A program made the translations under genes and the position numbers. Under the pieces are notes generated by a model. That model was not told the DNA's origin, did not search any database, and saw only the letters and a program-made list of their open reading frames with translations. From a virus: a stretch of DNA of 39,212 nucleotides. Below are positions 30,564-38,308 of the stretch, one piece after another (the stretch's first letter is position 1; each line of letters opens with the position of its first letter). Location: the IMG/VR virus record IMGVR_UViG_3300023094_000021, positions 1-39,212 of that record; one strand, 5' to 3'.

Positions 30564-32710
30564 TAGTTTACCCTTCTAAGTGTTGATGATGCTTTTTTGT
30601 ATATTGTTACTATGTCCTGACCTCTGATAACGTTCTCAGCAATGTAGATTTGCTCTCCGCCTCCTATCATTGATTTCAATTTGCTTAATGGCGCTACTAC
30701 TTCAGGGTTATTTCTTGCTCCTGCATATTCACCTATTAAAGCGTTGGTAGGGCCTGAAACTATACCTCCGCTTGCAAATGCTGTCGGACCACTATTATTC
30801 TTTCTATCTCCTTGTCTTCCGCGAGCAGCAGAACCTATTATACCCGACCCTAATGATAAGGCAGCACCAGCAGCGATTAACCCAAAACCTCCTGCCGTTG
30901 TTTTAGCTCCCGATCCTGGGAATAGGAAGTTCAATGCAGTTCCCGCAAGTACAGTAGCTAAACCTTTCTTAATTAACATTTGGCCTAGTTCATTTAAGAA
31001 TGATCCTAAAGTACCTAATAAAGCGTTTCCAGCTGCTTCGATAATAGAGCCCCCGTTAACCATTGCCTCACCTATCGCAGAAAATCCGCCTCCTATCGCA
31101 TCTGCAATAGCGCCAGAAGCTAATTGTTTAAATCCTTCTTCGTAATCTGCTTTGAATTGAGCTTGTTCGGCTAGTAATTGGTTGTATTCTTTTACCCGAC
31201 TTGAATTTTCTAATGATGGGATATTAACAGATGTATTACCTAATAATTCTGGTTGCTTAAGAGAATCCCTATAACGCTTTAAAGCCTCTTGTGTGCCTTT
31301 AGTAGAGTCATTTCCTGTTAATAGGAATAATCCTTGTTGTTCTTTCTTAAGCTTTATAACAGCATCAGAAGTTTTATTATAACCTAACTCAATTAGCTGG
31401 TCTATTGCTTTTTGGTAAGAGTTAATTCGTGACTCATTTTCTTCTGAAAATGTAGATTTAAATTGATTGCCAGCTTTTTCAAGATCTAAACCTAATGTCT
31501 TTAATACATCTGATAATGATTTGACATCTTTTTTTGTTTTATCTGTCCCAAAATTAGCGCCACCCCCAGAGCCTTGGTTATTAAAAGCGGTACGAGCATC
31601 TTGCAGCGCTTTTACTCCGAATTGGTAAGCATCTGAGATAGCTTTTATCTGATTTGAATTAGCGCCGTTTTTAGTTGCGGAAGCCAATTGAGTATCGCCT
31701 TGTTTTTTAAGTTCTGCAATTGCTTTACCGAAATCACTTACATTCTTAGCCCCCGTTATAGCTTTATTGGCAGTGTCGTTAATCCCTTTAGATATTTGTT
31801 GAATTATACCAGCCTGTAATTGAAGATCAGTTTTTCCAGTGCCGAATAAAGTACTTGCTATACGTTGTCCGAAATCAACAGCTCCATTACCTAAATCATA
31901 TTTAGATGCTAATGCTAGTTCGTTATTGTAATCGGTAACCTTATTAATGGCCTTAGATATAATATCAATAGCAGTATTAAATACTCCCTCTGTATTACCT
32001 CCAACAGATAGTAGCATCTGATCCCATGAATCGCCTAGATTGCTTATCTTACCCCCTAGAGTTTCACTGATCTTAGCCATTGAGCCAGATACGCCTTCTG
32101 CGTTACCTAAGTCGGTTATATAGCCTCTTATAGCTTCACTAGTTTTAGCTACTTGTGTTTGAACGCCTTTATAAGTAAATATTACACTGTCCCCAGCATC
32201 CTTCGCACGAACGCCGAACTCCTTTAACCTTTCAAATTCACCAGATTGAGCGTCTAAAATCGCTTCTGCTAATTGATCGAATGACTTACCTGTACTTGAA
32301 GCCAAATCTCCTAACGCACGCATCTGATCGCCTGTAGGTTTAAATCCTGAATTGGCTAACTTAACAAAAGCCCCTGTTAATTCATTTACAGCAAATGGAG
32401 TTTTAGCAGCAAAATCCTGTATCTCTTTTAACTTTAAACTAGCGAGCGTAGAACTACCTAGCGTATTACCTAATACAGCATTGAACTTTTGAAATTCAGC
32501 CGTAACATCTAAAACAGCCTTTCCGAATGATATAATAGCTCCAGCAGAAAACGCCCCTGCCAATTGACTTCTAATAGCAGAGCCAATCTTGTCTGTTGAG
32601 GTGGTAACCGTTTTTGCTGTTTGTTGTGATGCAGTACCAGCTTGGCGCATCCCACTAACAAAATTACTTACCCTGGCCTCTAATTCTACCGATAATGAAG
32701 CATCTGCCAT
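30563..32710 (-). CDS. Tail tape-measure protein
   Basis: A 715-residue protein that sets tail length and is ejected with DNA. N-terminal coiled coil (MADASLSVELEARVSNFVSG), then FQKFNAVLGNTLGSSTLASL and the conserved PFAVNELTGAFVKLANSGFK. A hydrophobic central region (GSFLNELGQMLIKKGLATVL and LFPGSGAKTTAGGFGLIAAG) follows. The Gly-rich C-terminus ends FASGGIVSGPTNALIGEYAG with PEVVAPLSKLKSMIGGG. Position after the chaperone genes fits. At 0.15 nm per residue it would give a tail of about 107 nm. Confidence 0.92.
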   Translation of the reverse strand: MADASLSVELEARVSNFVSGMRQAGTASQQTAKTVTTSTDKIGSAIRSQLAGAFSAGAIISFGKAVLDVTAEFQKFNAVLGNTLGSSTLASLKLKEIQDFAAKTPFAVNELTGAFVKLANSGFKPTGDQMRALGDLASSTGKSFDQLAEAILDAQSGEFERLKEFGVRAKDAGDSVIFTYKGVQTQVAKTSEAIRGYITDLGNAEGVSGSMAKISETLGGKISNLGDSWDQMLLSVGGNTEGVFNTAIDIISKAINKVTDYNNELALASKYDLGNGAVDFGQRIASTLFGTGKTDLQLQAGIIQQISKGINDTANKAITGAKNVSDFGKAIAELKKQGDTQLASATKNGANSNQIKAISDAYQFGVKALQDARTAFNNQGSGGGANFGTDKTKKDVKSLSDVLKTLGLDLEKAGNQFKSTFSEENESRINSYQKAIDQLIELGYNKTSDAVIKLKKEQQGLFLLTGNDSTKGTQEALKRYRDSLKQPELLGNTSVNIPSLENSSRVKEYNQLLAEQAQFKADYEEGFKQLASGAIADAIGGGFSAIGEAMVNGGSIIEAAGNALLGTLGSFLNELGQMLIKKGLATVLAGTALNFLFPGSGAKTTAGGFGLIAAGAALSLGSGIIGSAARGRQGDRKNNSGPTAFASGGIVSGPTNALIGEYAGARNNPEVVAPLSKLKSMIGGGEQIYIAENVIRGQDIVTIYKKASSTLRRVN

Positions 32711-32712
32711 TG

Positions 32713-32988
32713 TTATTTCTCTTTATTTTTACGGAAATCCGCTAATAACTTATTAATTTGTTTCTTATCAAATAGTCCAGCTTGAGGTTTAATAGGCTTT
32801 TTATCTGCTATAGGCCAAACATCATCTATAGTCATTTTACTTTTAGGATCTGAACTAACAGCGTATGTTATCCAACCCAACTTCCTATAAAATGATTCTT
32901 GCAACCTATCATAATCCCTTAAGCCAATACATTTTAGTTGAAAAGAAAATGGGGTTAGTGCTGCAAATTGTTCTACAGATAACCCCAT
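32713..32988 (-). CDS. Second tail-assembly chaperone (GT-type part)
   Basis: A 91-residue frame MGLSVEQFAALTPFSFQLKC, of the size of the second tail chaperone. Its frame is open upstream of this ATG in the -1 frame of the first chaperone, reading LRVYEFAYGRM just before it. So it is probably made as a frameshift fusion rather than, or as well as, from ATG 32988. It ends 2 nt before the tape-measure ATG. Confidence 0.7.
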   Translation of the reverse strand: MGLSVEQFAALTPFSFQLKCIGLRDYDRLQESFYRKLGWITYAVSSDPKSKMTIDDVWPIADKKPIKPQAGLFDKKQINKLLADFRKNKEK

Positions 32989-33014
32989 TCTACCATATGC
33001 AAATTCGTAAACTC

Positions 33015-33401
33015 TTAAATGTCCTTCTCTTGGATCTGTTGGTTTTCCTCTTCTACTTTTTTTTTATTAAATGCTTCGATCTTAGCCATCCATTCCTTAC
33101 CCCACTTACTTTGATTGTAAGCTTCCCAAACCTTAGCCTGTTGCTCTTGGAAGTTATCTTCCTCAGTAAGTTTATCAGCTAAATCATATACTTCTGGATA
33201 AGATGGTTCTGGTTTTTCATTACGTAAAGCATCACCTAATAAACCTGAGTAGATCAAATCAATGAACATTTTACCGTTATTGCTTGAAGGGTTTTTAAAC
33301 ACCCTGATTTCGAAATCCATACAAGCAGGGTAACTAAACCTTAGTAAGTGTTTTTTACCTTTAACAGTAATCTCAACTAAACCGTTATGCTCTGCGTTCA
33401 T
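33015..33401 (-). CDS. Tail-assembly chaperone (G-type)
   Basis: A 128-residue protein, MNAEHNGLVEITVKGKKHLL, helical second half (EEDNFQEQQAKVWEAYNQSK). Sits between tail tube and tape measure, where tail chaperones are. Near the end AFNKKKVEEEN is encoded by a run of nine A, a typical slippery site for the -1 shift. Confidence 0.75.
   Translation of the reverse strand: MNAEHNGLVEITVKGKKHLLRFSYPACMDFEIRVFKNPSSNNGKMFIDLIYSGLLGDALRNEKPEPSYPEVYDLADKLTEEDNFQEQQAKVWEAYNQSKWGKEWMAKIEAFNKKKVEEENQQIQEKDI
33057..33065 (-). other. Slippery run for probable -1 programmed frameshift
   Basis: Nine consecutive A in the mRNA read as AAA AAA AAA in the G frame. A shift to -1 continues without stop for about 115 codons to 32713. 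689 bases from 33401 to 32713 plus one re-read base equals 690, exactly 230 codons (229 residues and stop). Expected product: 229 residues. Confidence 0.7.
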
Positions 33402-33402
33402 A

Positions 33403-33867
33403 CTATGGCGTTACAGGTAGAATAAACAATTCGCCAATACCTACAAACGTTGCAGTAAAAGTATAAGCATCGCTATTCGGTGCAGTTTCTGAGTAAGTAG
33501 AAATCCTAACCTTACCTTCGCGATAAACATCTTTAGCTGTATTAGTCATTCTAGCAAAGAAAATAGTTTTATTCTTAGCTAAAGCCAGGATAGCATTAAA
33601 GTTGGTCTTAGTCGCTGCCTCTCCAGTTTCTAAAGATACCGCCTGACCATCTGCGCTAAACGACCATGAACCGATTCCACTAACAGAAGTAGCGTAACCT
33701 CCATCACATTTATTAGATGTATTCTGTTCAGCATTATTAAATTCAACACCGTTAGTGGTCAAACAAGCAAGTAGCTTGTAATTAGCCTCAGTTCCCCTAG
33801 CGCTCGTTGTTACCGTGGTAGTATCTACCTCAAGCATATAAGGTGTACCGATCAGATTAGTTGCCAT
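33403..33867 (-). CDS. Major tail tube protein
   Basis: Start MATNLIGTPYMLEVDTTTVT at ATG 33867, 24 nt after a strong promoter box; a start 18 codons earlier would overlap it. The beta-rich 154-residue chain with NKCDGG, GSWSFSADG and YTFTATFVGIG is the phage tube fold type. Its neighbours are chaperones and the tape measure. A second copy with extra domain lies at 26689-27480. Confidence 0.85.
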   Translation of the reverse strand: MATNLIGTPYMLEVDTTTVTTSARGTEANYKLLACLTTNGVEFNNAEQNTSNKCDGGYATSVSGIGSWSFSADGQAVSLETGEAATKTNFNAILALAKNKTIFFARMTNTAKDVYREGKVRISTYSETAPNSDAYTFTATFVGIGELFILPVTP

Positions 33868-33890
33868 AATGTTATTTTTAATTGTTAGTG

Positions 33891-33898
33891 TAAATATA
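33891..33898 (-). promoter_or_regulatory. Promoter of the tail-tube operon
   Basis: TATATTTA (minus) with TTG at 33919-33921, exactly 20 nt upstream. Leader of about 20 nt before ATG 33867. Confidence 0.6.
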
Positions 33899-34005
33899 GC
33901 GTTTGATATTGAATGTAACAAACGTGATACATTAAAAATAAATGTAAATAATATTTGTAGTTACAATAAATAGTGTTACCTTTATATCAACAAAGAAAAA
34001 AAACT

Positions 34006-34167
34006 ATGAAAAACTTAACTAAAATCGAAAAAGTAACTGCTCAATTAGTAAAATGGGGTAACAATGAAAACGATGTAAAAGAAATGGTTTCTAAACATTT
34101 TGAATTAGCATCTAAAAATTATTCATCAGTTAACACTATAGCCAACTACATCAGAACAGTATACTAA
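34006..34167 (+). CDS. Plus-strand inserted gene, 53 aa
   Basis: Start MKNLTKIEKVTAQLVKWGNN at 34006, preceded by an A-rich leader. Helical and basic. First of four coupled small plus-strand genes in the tail module. No family recognised. Confidence 0.6.
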   Translation: MKNLTKIEKVTAQLVKWGNNENDVKEMVSKHFELASKNYSSVNTIANYIRTVY

Positions 34168-34168
34168 A

Positions 34169-34360
34169 ATGAATTACAATATTAAAGAAACACATATCTC
34201 CAGTATAATTGCTGGAGATACTATTTTGCATACTGATGGTTTTATAAGAACCGTTTGTAAATCAAATATTAGTAAGGGATTTATGGGCATGACTATATTC
34301 GGTGATCCTTATAAATTAGGTACTATATTAGTTAAAAAAATTATATTTAAAAAAGTATGA
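34169..34360 (+). CDS. Small beta-type protein, 63 aa
   Basis: MNYNIKETHISSIIAGDTIL; resembles small SH3-like barrels (AGDTILHTDGFIRTVCKSNI). Ends with the overlap that starts the next gene. Unknown function. Confidence 0.55.
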   Translation: MNYNIKETHISSIIAGDTILHTDGFIRTVCKSNISKGFMGMTIFGDPYKLGTILVKKIIFKKV

Positions 34361-34599
34361 CAAACAGACAATTACCAATGGCGTATAGACTTTGGCAAAA
34401 CGAAGCTAGGAGGTTACTTAGGAAGGCGTTAATAGTATACAGATTTAATAGTGAAGGCGATATGCTTTTAGATGAACAAAACAAAAAAGACTGTGGTCAT
34501 AAATGCAACTACTGGCCTGGATCTGATGAAGGCAAAATGTTAAATGAAATAGATGCTTTTCTAAATAAGAAAGCGTCATTATTCGATGAAAATATATGA
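34357..34599 (+). CDS. Small protein, 80 aa
   Basis: MTNRQLPMAYRLWQNEARRL; basic N-terminus, Cys pair near the middle (DCGHKCNYW), acidic tail. ATGA overlaps on both sides. No family recognised. Confidence 0.6.
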   Translation: MTNRQLPMAYRLWQNEARRLLRKALIVYRFNSEGDMLLDEQNKKDCGHKCNYWPGSDEGKMLNEIDAFLNKKASLFDENI

Positions 34600-34742
34600 A
34601 AAACAAAGTAGGAGCACCAAAGAAGGATAAACCTAAAAAACAAATTACTCTTAGGCTATCACAAGAGGCAATAGATAAAATAAAGTCTCAACCAAATCAA
34701 TCTAAATATATAGAGAGTTTAGTTAACCCCCATACAACTTAG
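34596..34742 (+). CDS. Ribbon-helix-helix DNA-binding protein, 48 aa
   Basis: MKNKVGAPKKDKPKKQITLR then LSQEAIDKIKSQPNQSKYIE: the (I/V)TLRL strand plus two helices with N-Q-S-x-Y(I)E matches the Arc/MetJ RHH fold. The tail LVNPHTT is short. Last gene of the plus cluster; overlaps the convergent tail gene by 20 nt. It may regulate the cluster or the flanking tail genes. Confidence 0.75.
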   Translation: MKNKVGAPKKDKPKKQITLRLSQEAIDKIKSQPNQSKYIESLVNPHTT

Positions 34743-34854
34743 CATCAATCCAAATACTCCTTAAATACTCAACCTTCCTGACTGTCCACACACACGCATT
34801 CAAAGGCATGGGATATACTTGTTCAGCTTGTATTTCTAACTCTGTGCGATCCAT
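34723..34854 (-). CDS. Small tail-module protein, 43 aa
   Basis: MDRTELEIQAEQVYPMPLNA, with VWTVRKVEYLRSIWIDAKL. Starts inside the end of the tail-terminator-like gene by 19 nt and ends in the convergent RHH gene. Tight coupling supports it; function unknown. Confidence 0.5.
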   Translation of the reverse strand: MDRTELEIQAEQVYPMPLNACVWTVRKVEYLRSIWIDAKLYGG

Positions 34855-35306
34855 AAGCTAAATGTGATTTGACGTACCCAAACGCTATTTGTTTCCGTAT
34901 CATATTGTATACTCCTACTCCCCTGCTTAACCGATTTCCATAAAGTAAACGGACTAGGCAATACTAAGCCTGTCATTTGCGAGCTTAAGGGGAATAACTT
35001 TGCATATACCAAGTTCTCGATTTCCTCTGCTGTTTTAGACCCGCCTTTAGTAAAAGGGAATACCGTGTTTATCTGTATCTGAATTGAACAAGCATCGTTC
35101 TTATGGCACTTAGGCGAATCATCGTTCTCAGTTTGGTTAAGGAGGATGATGTAGCATTGGACTTGAACTCCTCCGATGGTTACGACCGCAACAGGTGGAG
35201 TAGTGCTTACCTTTTCCTCGTATACCGGAATAGTTTTCGTGTTGTATACTATGCCTTTTAATGCTTGGTATAGACTTGTTCGGAGTGGTAAGGATGGGCT
35301 TTGCAT
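34836..35306 (-). CDS. Tail terminator-like protein, 156 aa
   Basis: MQSPSLPLRTSLYQALKGIV; beta-rich, with VAVVTIGGVQVQCYIILLNQ and SIQIQINTVFPF, similar in layout to DUF3168/tail-terminator proteins that cap the tube at the head end. Located after gp10-like and small protein genes, as expected. Shares a single-base overlap with its upstream gene. Confidence 0.65.
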   Translation of the reverse strand: MQSPSLPLRTSLYQALKGIVYNTKTIPVYEEKVSTTPPVAVVTIGGVQVQCYIILLNQTENDDSPKCHKNDACSIQIQINTVFPFTKGGSKTAEEIENLVYAKLFPLSSQMTGLVLPSPFTLWKSVKQGSRSIQYDTETNSVWVRQITFSLWIAQS

Positions 35307-35497
35307 TATAATTCGGTTATGTCGTAATTGTTATCAATACTATATACTGAATCTAATTTGCCAGCTATATACATTTTCATTAATGGCTTACCTACAAACA
35401 TGTTCATAAAAGGTTTATAAGCCGTTAATACAGCTATTTTCAATAAAGTAAACCAAATAGTTCCCTTACATTTTACTTCGATGCTAAGTGTTGCCAT
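35306..35497 (-). CDS. Small neck-region protein, 63 aa
   Basis: MATLSIEVKCKGTIWFTLLK; two hydrophobic stretches (WFTLLKIAVLTAYKPFMNMF). Possibly membrane-interacting or just buried. Start ATG 35497 has its own box at 35520-35527. No family recognised. Confidence 0.55.
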   Translation of the reverse strand: MATLSIEVKCKGTIWFTLLKIAVLTAYKPFMNMFVGKPLMKMYIAGKLDSVYSIDNNYDITEL

Positions 35498-35519
35498 ATT
35501 GTAATACCAATGTTACATT

Positions 35520-35527
35520 CAAATATA
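35520..35527 (-). promoter_or_regulatory. Promoter of the 35497 gene
   Basis: TATATTTG (minus), 22 nt before the ATG. The leader begins AATGTAACA, like the 37580 box leader (GATGTAACA). Confidence 0.6.
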
Positions 35528-35550
35528 GGTAATTAGGTTAACTTAGTGAT

Positions 35551-35796
35551 ATGAAAAACAATAACTATAAAAATTTCGATGTATCAATAGAATATCTTTC
35601 TCCAGGCAAAGGAAGTAATATTCCGGTAGGTAATTCTTATTTATATATCGAGACAGAGCCAGAAATCATAAAATACAGGGTTAAATCGTCAGTAATAGAT
35701 GTGGAATTAAAATCAAAAGCACTTGTATCAGAAAGACAAATGATTGAGCAAATGATTAATGAACTACAAATGCTATTATCGTATACTACAACCTAA
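35551..35796 (+). CDS. Plus-strand inserted gene, 81 aa
   Basis: MKNNNYKNFDVSIEYLSPGK; mixed beta/helix, ends MIEQMINELQMLLSYTTT. Sits between the two minus-strand neck genes. Its end overlaps the gp10-like stop by 11 nt. No family recognised. Confidence 0.65.
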   Translation: MKNNNYKNFDVSIEYLSPGKGSNIPVGNSYLYIETEPEIIKYRVKSSVIDVELKSKALVSERQMIEQMINELQMLLSYTTT

Positions 35797-36295
35797 CTTG
35801 TTTAAACACTTCCTTAAGTTCTTTTTTGAATTGTAATGAGTAATTAGCAAACGCAGGATAAAGGAATGGCCTGGCTAAAATTTGGCCTTTTCCATTCACA
35901 TAAAAAAGGCGTGCTTGTGCCCTCCAATATTGAGGAACGGTAGCTAAATAAGTAGCTGCGCTTTGTCCAGTGCCAAATTCTACGTAGGCGGCTATATCTC
36001 CAGCGGCTTTCTCTACGTATACTGAGCCTTTATATCCGCTTCTATCAATCTCATAGCCTATAGCTTGATTGATCGGCACAAACGAACCTCTCCTTTTATC
36101 TGCTATTGTTTCTTGATTAATAGGGCCGTGTTCTGTTGCTATTGGATCACCTCCAGATGGAGCGTTGGCGATTGCTTCTACCTCAATCTCCCCGATATTG
36201 TATTCCAGGATTTCTTTAACCTCCTGTTGCACGTTCGTACTATAGCTATTAAGCCTAGCAACCATTTCCGAGAAACCTGTTACACGTGATGCCAT
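35786..36295 (-). CDS. HK97 gp10-like tail completion protein, 169 aa
   Basis: MASRVTGFSEMVARLNSYST; then IEVEAIANAPSGGD and YKGSVYVEKAAGDIAAYVEF with FGTGQSA, FLYPAFANYSLQFKKEL. This is the HK97-gp10-like fold signature (helix, A-P-x-x-T-G, E-F-G-T, R-P-F-L-x-P-A). Located between adaptor and tail terminator. Single-base junction with the adaptor gene. Confidence 0.82.
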   Translation of the reverse strand: MASRVTGFSEMVARLNSYSTNVQQEVKEILEYNIGEIEVEAIANAPSGGDPIATEHGPINQETIADKRRGSFVPINQAIGYEIDRSGYKGSVYVEKAAGDIAAYVEFGTGQSAATYLATVPQYWRAQARLFYVNGKGQILARPFLYPAFANYSLQFKKELKEVFKQVRL

Positions 36296-36969
36296 TAGTT
36301 ATCGAATTTTAACCCCACCCCCTCGTAAACAGTAGCGAAATTACTTACATAAGCATCAAACGCCCCTATAGTAATAGGTTCGCCAAACGTTCCAGTTTCA
36401 CCTATTGGAGTAACCGAATCATTATTCAAATCAGTAACCGTAGTCTTAACCGTTTGACCCGATGGTAATGCTAACCAAAGTAACTTAAACGTATCCGTAG
36501 AGAAAGGCACCGTAACCGATCCATTGTTAGTTATACCGAATGATTGACCAGCTAGTATTTTAGCCTCAGTCAATACCTCATCTTCATCTAAATACCCGTA
36601 ATAAGCATATAATGTTTGTGGTGCTGGTTCTGTTGTCTCAGGACGTTGTGACCATACAGCCTTGAAATTGACGTAAATCTTGTCAACGTAATCAGTTGGC
36701 GCACTAGTTATAGTCAAATACCCAGACCTGTATTTAATCCGCATATCAGGCTTAACGATCTTATCTACCCGATACCTAACAGTTATATCGAATCCATCTT
36801 TTAACGACTCCTGATTAGCTTGTAAGTATGAACTAGATTTAATCGGCTTAACCCTGGCAGAAGTAGACCAATAGACTACCTCTGTATCTATTGTCCCTCC
36901 AGCGCCATCACTGACTGACTGCATAGCCATTATCTCAATGCGCTGATTTAGTTCACCTGTCTTAATCAT
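36295..36969 (-). CDS. Head-tail adaptor (gp7/gp16-like) fused to a shared C-terminal domain, 224 aa
   Basis: Residues 1-110 are a head-closure type adaptor: MIKTGELNQRIEIMAMQSVS, DGAGG, ARVKPI, FDITVRYRVDKIVKPDMRIK. Residues 115-224 are a second domain (LYAYYGYLDEDEVLTEAKIL to GVGLKFDN) clearly similar to the C-terminus of 26689-27480 (e.g. WLALPSGQTVKTTVTDLNND versus WVALPDGQPIKTSVTDLSDD). Usual adaptors end before that domain. It may decorate the neck. Confidence 0.8.
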   Translation of the reverse strand: MIKTGELNQRIEIMAMQSVSDGAGGTIDTEVVYWSTSARVKPIKSSSYLQANQESLKDGFDITVRYRVDKIVKPDMRIKYRSGYLTITSAPTDYVDKIYVNFKAVWSQRPETTEPAPQTLYAYYGYLDEDEVLTEAKILAGQSFGITNNGSVTVPFSTDTFKLLWLALPSGQTVKTTVTDLNNDSVTPIGETGTFGEPITIGAFDAYVSNFATVYEGVGLKFDN

Positions 36970-37559
36970 AACACTAGATTACGGGAATAAGATGAAGCTA
37001 ATAACACAGCTTGAGGACACGCACTTGATGCGTTTGGTTCGCCTCTATTCTTATACATCCAATCAACTTGAGCCATGATAGCCTGTTTAAGCGCTTTGGG
37101 TAATAACTCGGATGTGTAGCCCGTATTATATGTAACAGTGTAAACGGTATCGCTTTCAGATACATTCCAAGTCCAAGGCGTAACATACGAATTATCTTGA
37201 GCGTAAAACCATTCAATCCCTGTAGATCCTACTGAATTGATTGATATAGTCTTATTCTGCCATGCTGAAACGGTGTAATCAGCAGATAAGAGCGTACCAT
37301 CGGAATCAGTAACCGAATCTACCGCACCATTAGGGCTTAAAGGCAATTGCAACGGATATCCATTCCATTGTACCTGAACATCACGATTAGCTAATCCAAC
37401 GTTTAACCATCCCTCAATAACCGCCCTAGCAGCACTAATAAGTCCCGACAAATCACTATCCTCAGATGAGTAATCCGCATCAATACGTGAATACGCTTTT
37501 TGTTCTGCAAGCGTTATTGGTTCGGTTATATCCGGTGAATCAATGATTTGGTATGACAT
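36966..37559 (-). CDS. Head-tail connector, HK97 gp6-like
   Basis: A 197-residue protein MSYQIIDSPDITEPITLAEQ, with VSLAEAK-like KAYSRIDADYSSEDSDLSGL and AARAVIEGWLN helices, then beta strands (VTYNTGYTSELLPKALKQAI, WMYKNRGE). This follows the family layout of gp6-like connector rings below the portal. Overlaps the adaptor gene by 4 nt. Confidence 0.82.
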   Translation of the reverse strand: MSYQIIDSPDITEPITLAEQKAYSRIDADYSSEDSDLSGLISAARAVIEGWLNVGLANRDVQVQWNGYPLQLPLSPNGAVDSVTDSDGTLLSADYTVSAWQNKTISINSVGSTGIEWFYAQDNSYVTPWTWNVSESDTVYTVTYNTGYTSELLPKALKQAIMAQVDWMYKNRGEPNASSACPQAVLLASSYSRNLVL

Positions 37560-37579
37560 AGTAATATTATTGTTACATC

Positions 37580-37587
37580 CAAATATA
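37580..37587 (-). promoter_or_regulatory. Promoter of the connector operon
   Basis: TATATTTG (minus) about 20 nt before ATG 37559, back to back with the plus-strand box at 37599-37606. Confidence 0.6.
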
Positions 37588-37598
37588 AGGATTTAAGT

Positions 37599-37606
37599 TA
37601 ACTTTG
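37599..37606 (+). promoter_or_regulatory. Promoter of the 37630 gene
   Basis: TAACTTTG followed by AATAACTAGAAAA, a 17-nt match (TTTGAATAACTAGAAAA) with the leader of the 38309 gene. Confidence 0.55.
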
Positions 37607-37629
37607 AATAACTAGAAAAATATAAGATT

Positions 37630-37884
37630 ATGAAATACAGAAAATTACCAGTAGAAATTGAAGCTGAGCAGTTGTTAGATAGCACTGATAGCCAAAACAG
37701 TATTATTAATTGGATAAATAAAGATGCTTCAAATGCTTCACCAGGGCCAGATGGAGGAATTTTTATAGGAACTTTAGAGGGGCAAATGCTTGCTTCTACA
37801 ATGGATTATATTATAAAAGGTATTAAGGGAGAATTTTATCCTTGCAAGCCAGATATTTTTGAGAGTACTTACGAAAAGGTTTAA
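37630..37884 (+). CDS. Conserved phage protein, YRKxPVE...IKGxKGEFYPCKPDIFE family
   Basis: An 84-residue protein starting MKYRKLPVEIEAEQLL with a C-terminal DYIIKGIKGEFYPCKPDIFE. This is a common, well-conserved small protein of many tailed phages, of unknown function. Plus-strand single gene between connector and small head genes, with its own promoter and terminator: a moron unit. Confidence 0.85.
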   Translation: MKYRKLPVEIEAEQLLDSTDSQNSIINWINKDASNASPGPDGGIFIGTLEGQMLASTMDYIIKGIKGEFYPCKPDIFESTYEKV

Positions 37885-37889
37885 AAATT

Positions 37890-37914
37890 AGGCTACCAGT
37901 TAGGTAGCCTTTTT
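37890..37914. terminator. Bidirectional terminator between convergent genes
   Basis: AGGCTACC and GGTAGCCT form an 8-bp stem with a 5-nt loop. A T run follows on the plus strand; on the minus strand AATTTTTAA follows. Serves the 37630 gene and the 37900 gene. Confidence 0.85.
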
Positions 37915-38217
37915 GCTTTTACCCTTAACGGGCTTATCTTCGGTTGTAGTTTCCTCAATAACCTTTAACGCTTCTGCTTTCTCCGCTTCAACTCTTTGCT
38001 GTTCGATCTCGTGAGCCTTATCTTGCTTATCCTGCTCAGTCTCTGTAACTTCAGCATCTTTAGGCGCTACTTTACATAACTTATGTTCTTCTGTAAGGTA
38101 CTTAAAATCAGATTCGGTCTTTACCTCGAATATATCTTTTGCATCGTATATACGGCCTGTAGGAGCGTAAAGGAACCTAGTTACCGCCTGTACTTTGAAT
38201 TGTGGGTTTTCTTGCAT
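37900..38217 (-). CDS. Small head-region protein, 105 aa
   Basis: Start MQENPQFKVQAVTRFLYAPT at ATG 38217; an ATG 15 codons upstream lies before the promoter box and is rejected. The C-terminal half is charged and coiled (EIEQQRVEAEKAEALKVIEE), ending in Lys-rich GKSKKAT. Located between capsid and connector, as head-fibre or decoration proteins often are. Function unknown. Confidence 0.65.
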   Translation of the reverse strand: MQENPQFKVQAVTRFLYAPTGRIYDAKDIFEVKTESDFKYLTEEHKLCKVAPKDAEVTETEQDKQDKAHEIEQQRVEAEKAEALKVIEETTTEDKPVKGKSKKAT

Positions 38218-38237
38218 GGTGATGGAATTGTTATAGT

Positions 38238-38245
38238 CAAATGTA
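38238..38245 (-). promoter_or_regulatory. Promoter of the 38217 gene
   Basis: TACATTTG (minus) about 20 nt before the ATG. Confidence 0.5.
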
Positions 38246-38280
38246 GTGAAAATGTTACGCAATCTAAAATAGATATTTTG

Positions 38281-38288
38281 TAGGTTTG
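38281..38288 (+). promoter_or_regulatory. Promoter of the 38309 gene
   Basis: TAGGTTTG followed by the same AATAACTAGAAAA leader as at 37607-37619. Confidence 0.5.
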
Positions 38289-38308
38289 AATAACTAGAAA
38301 ATATTATT

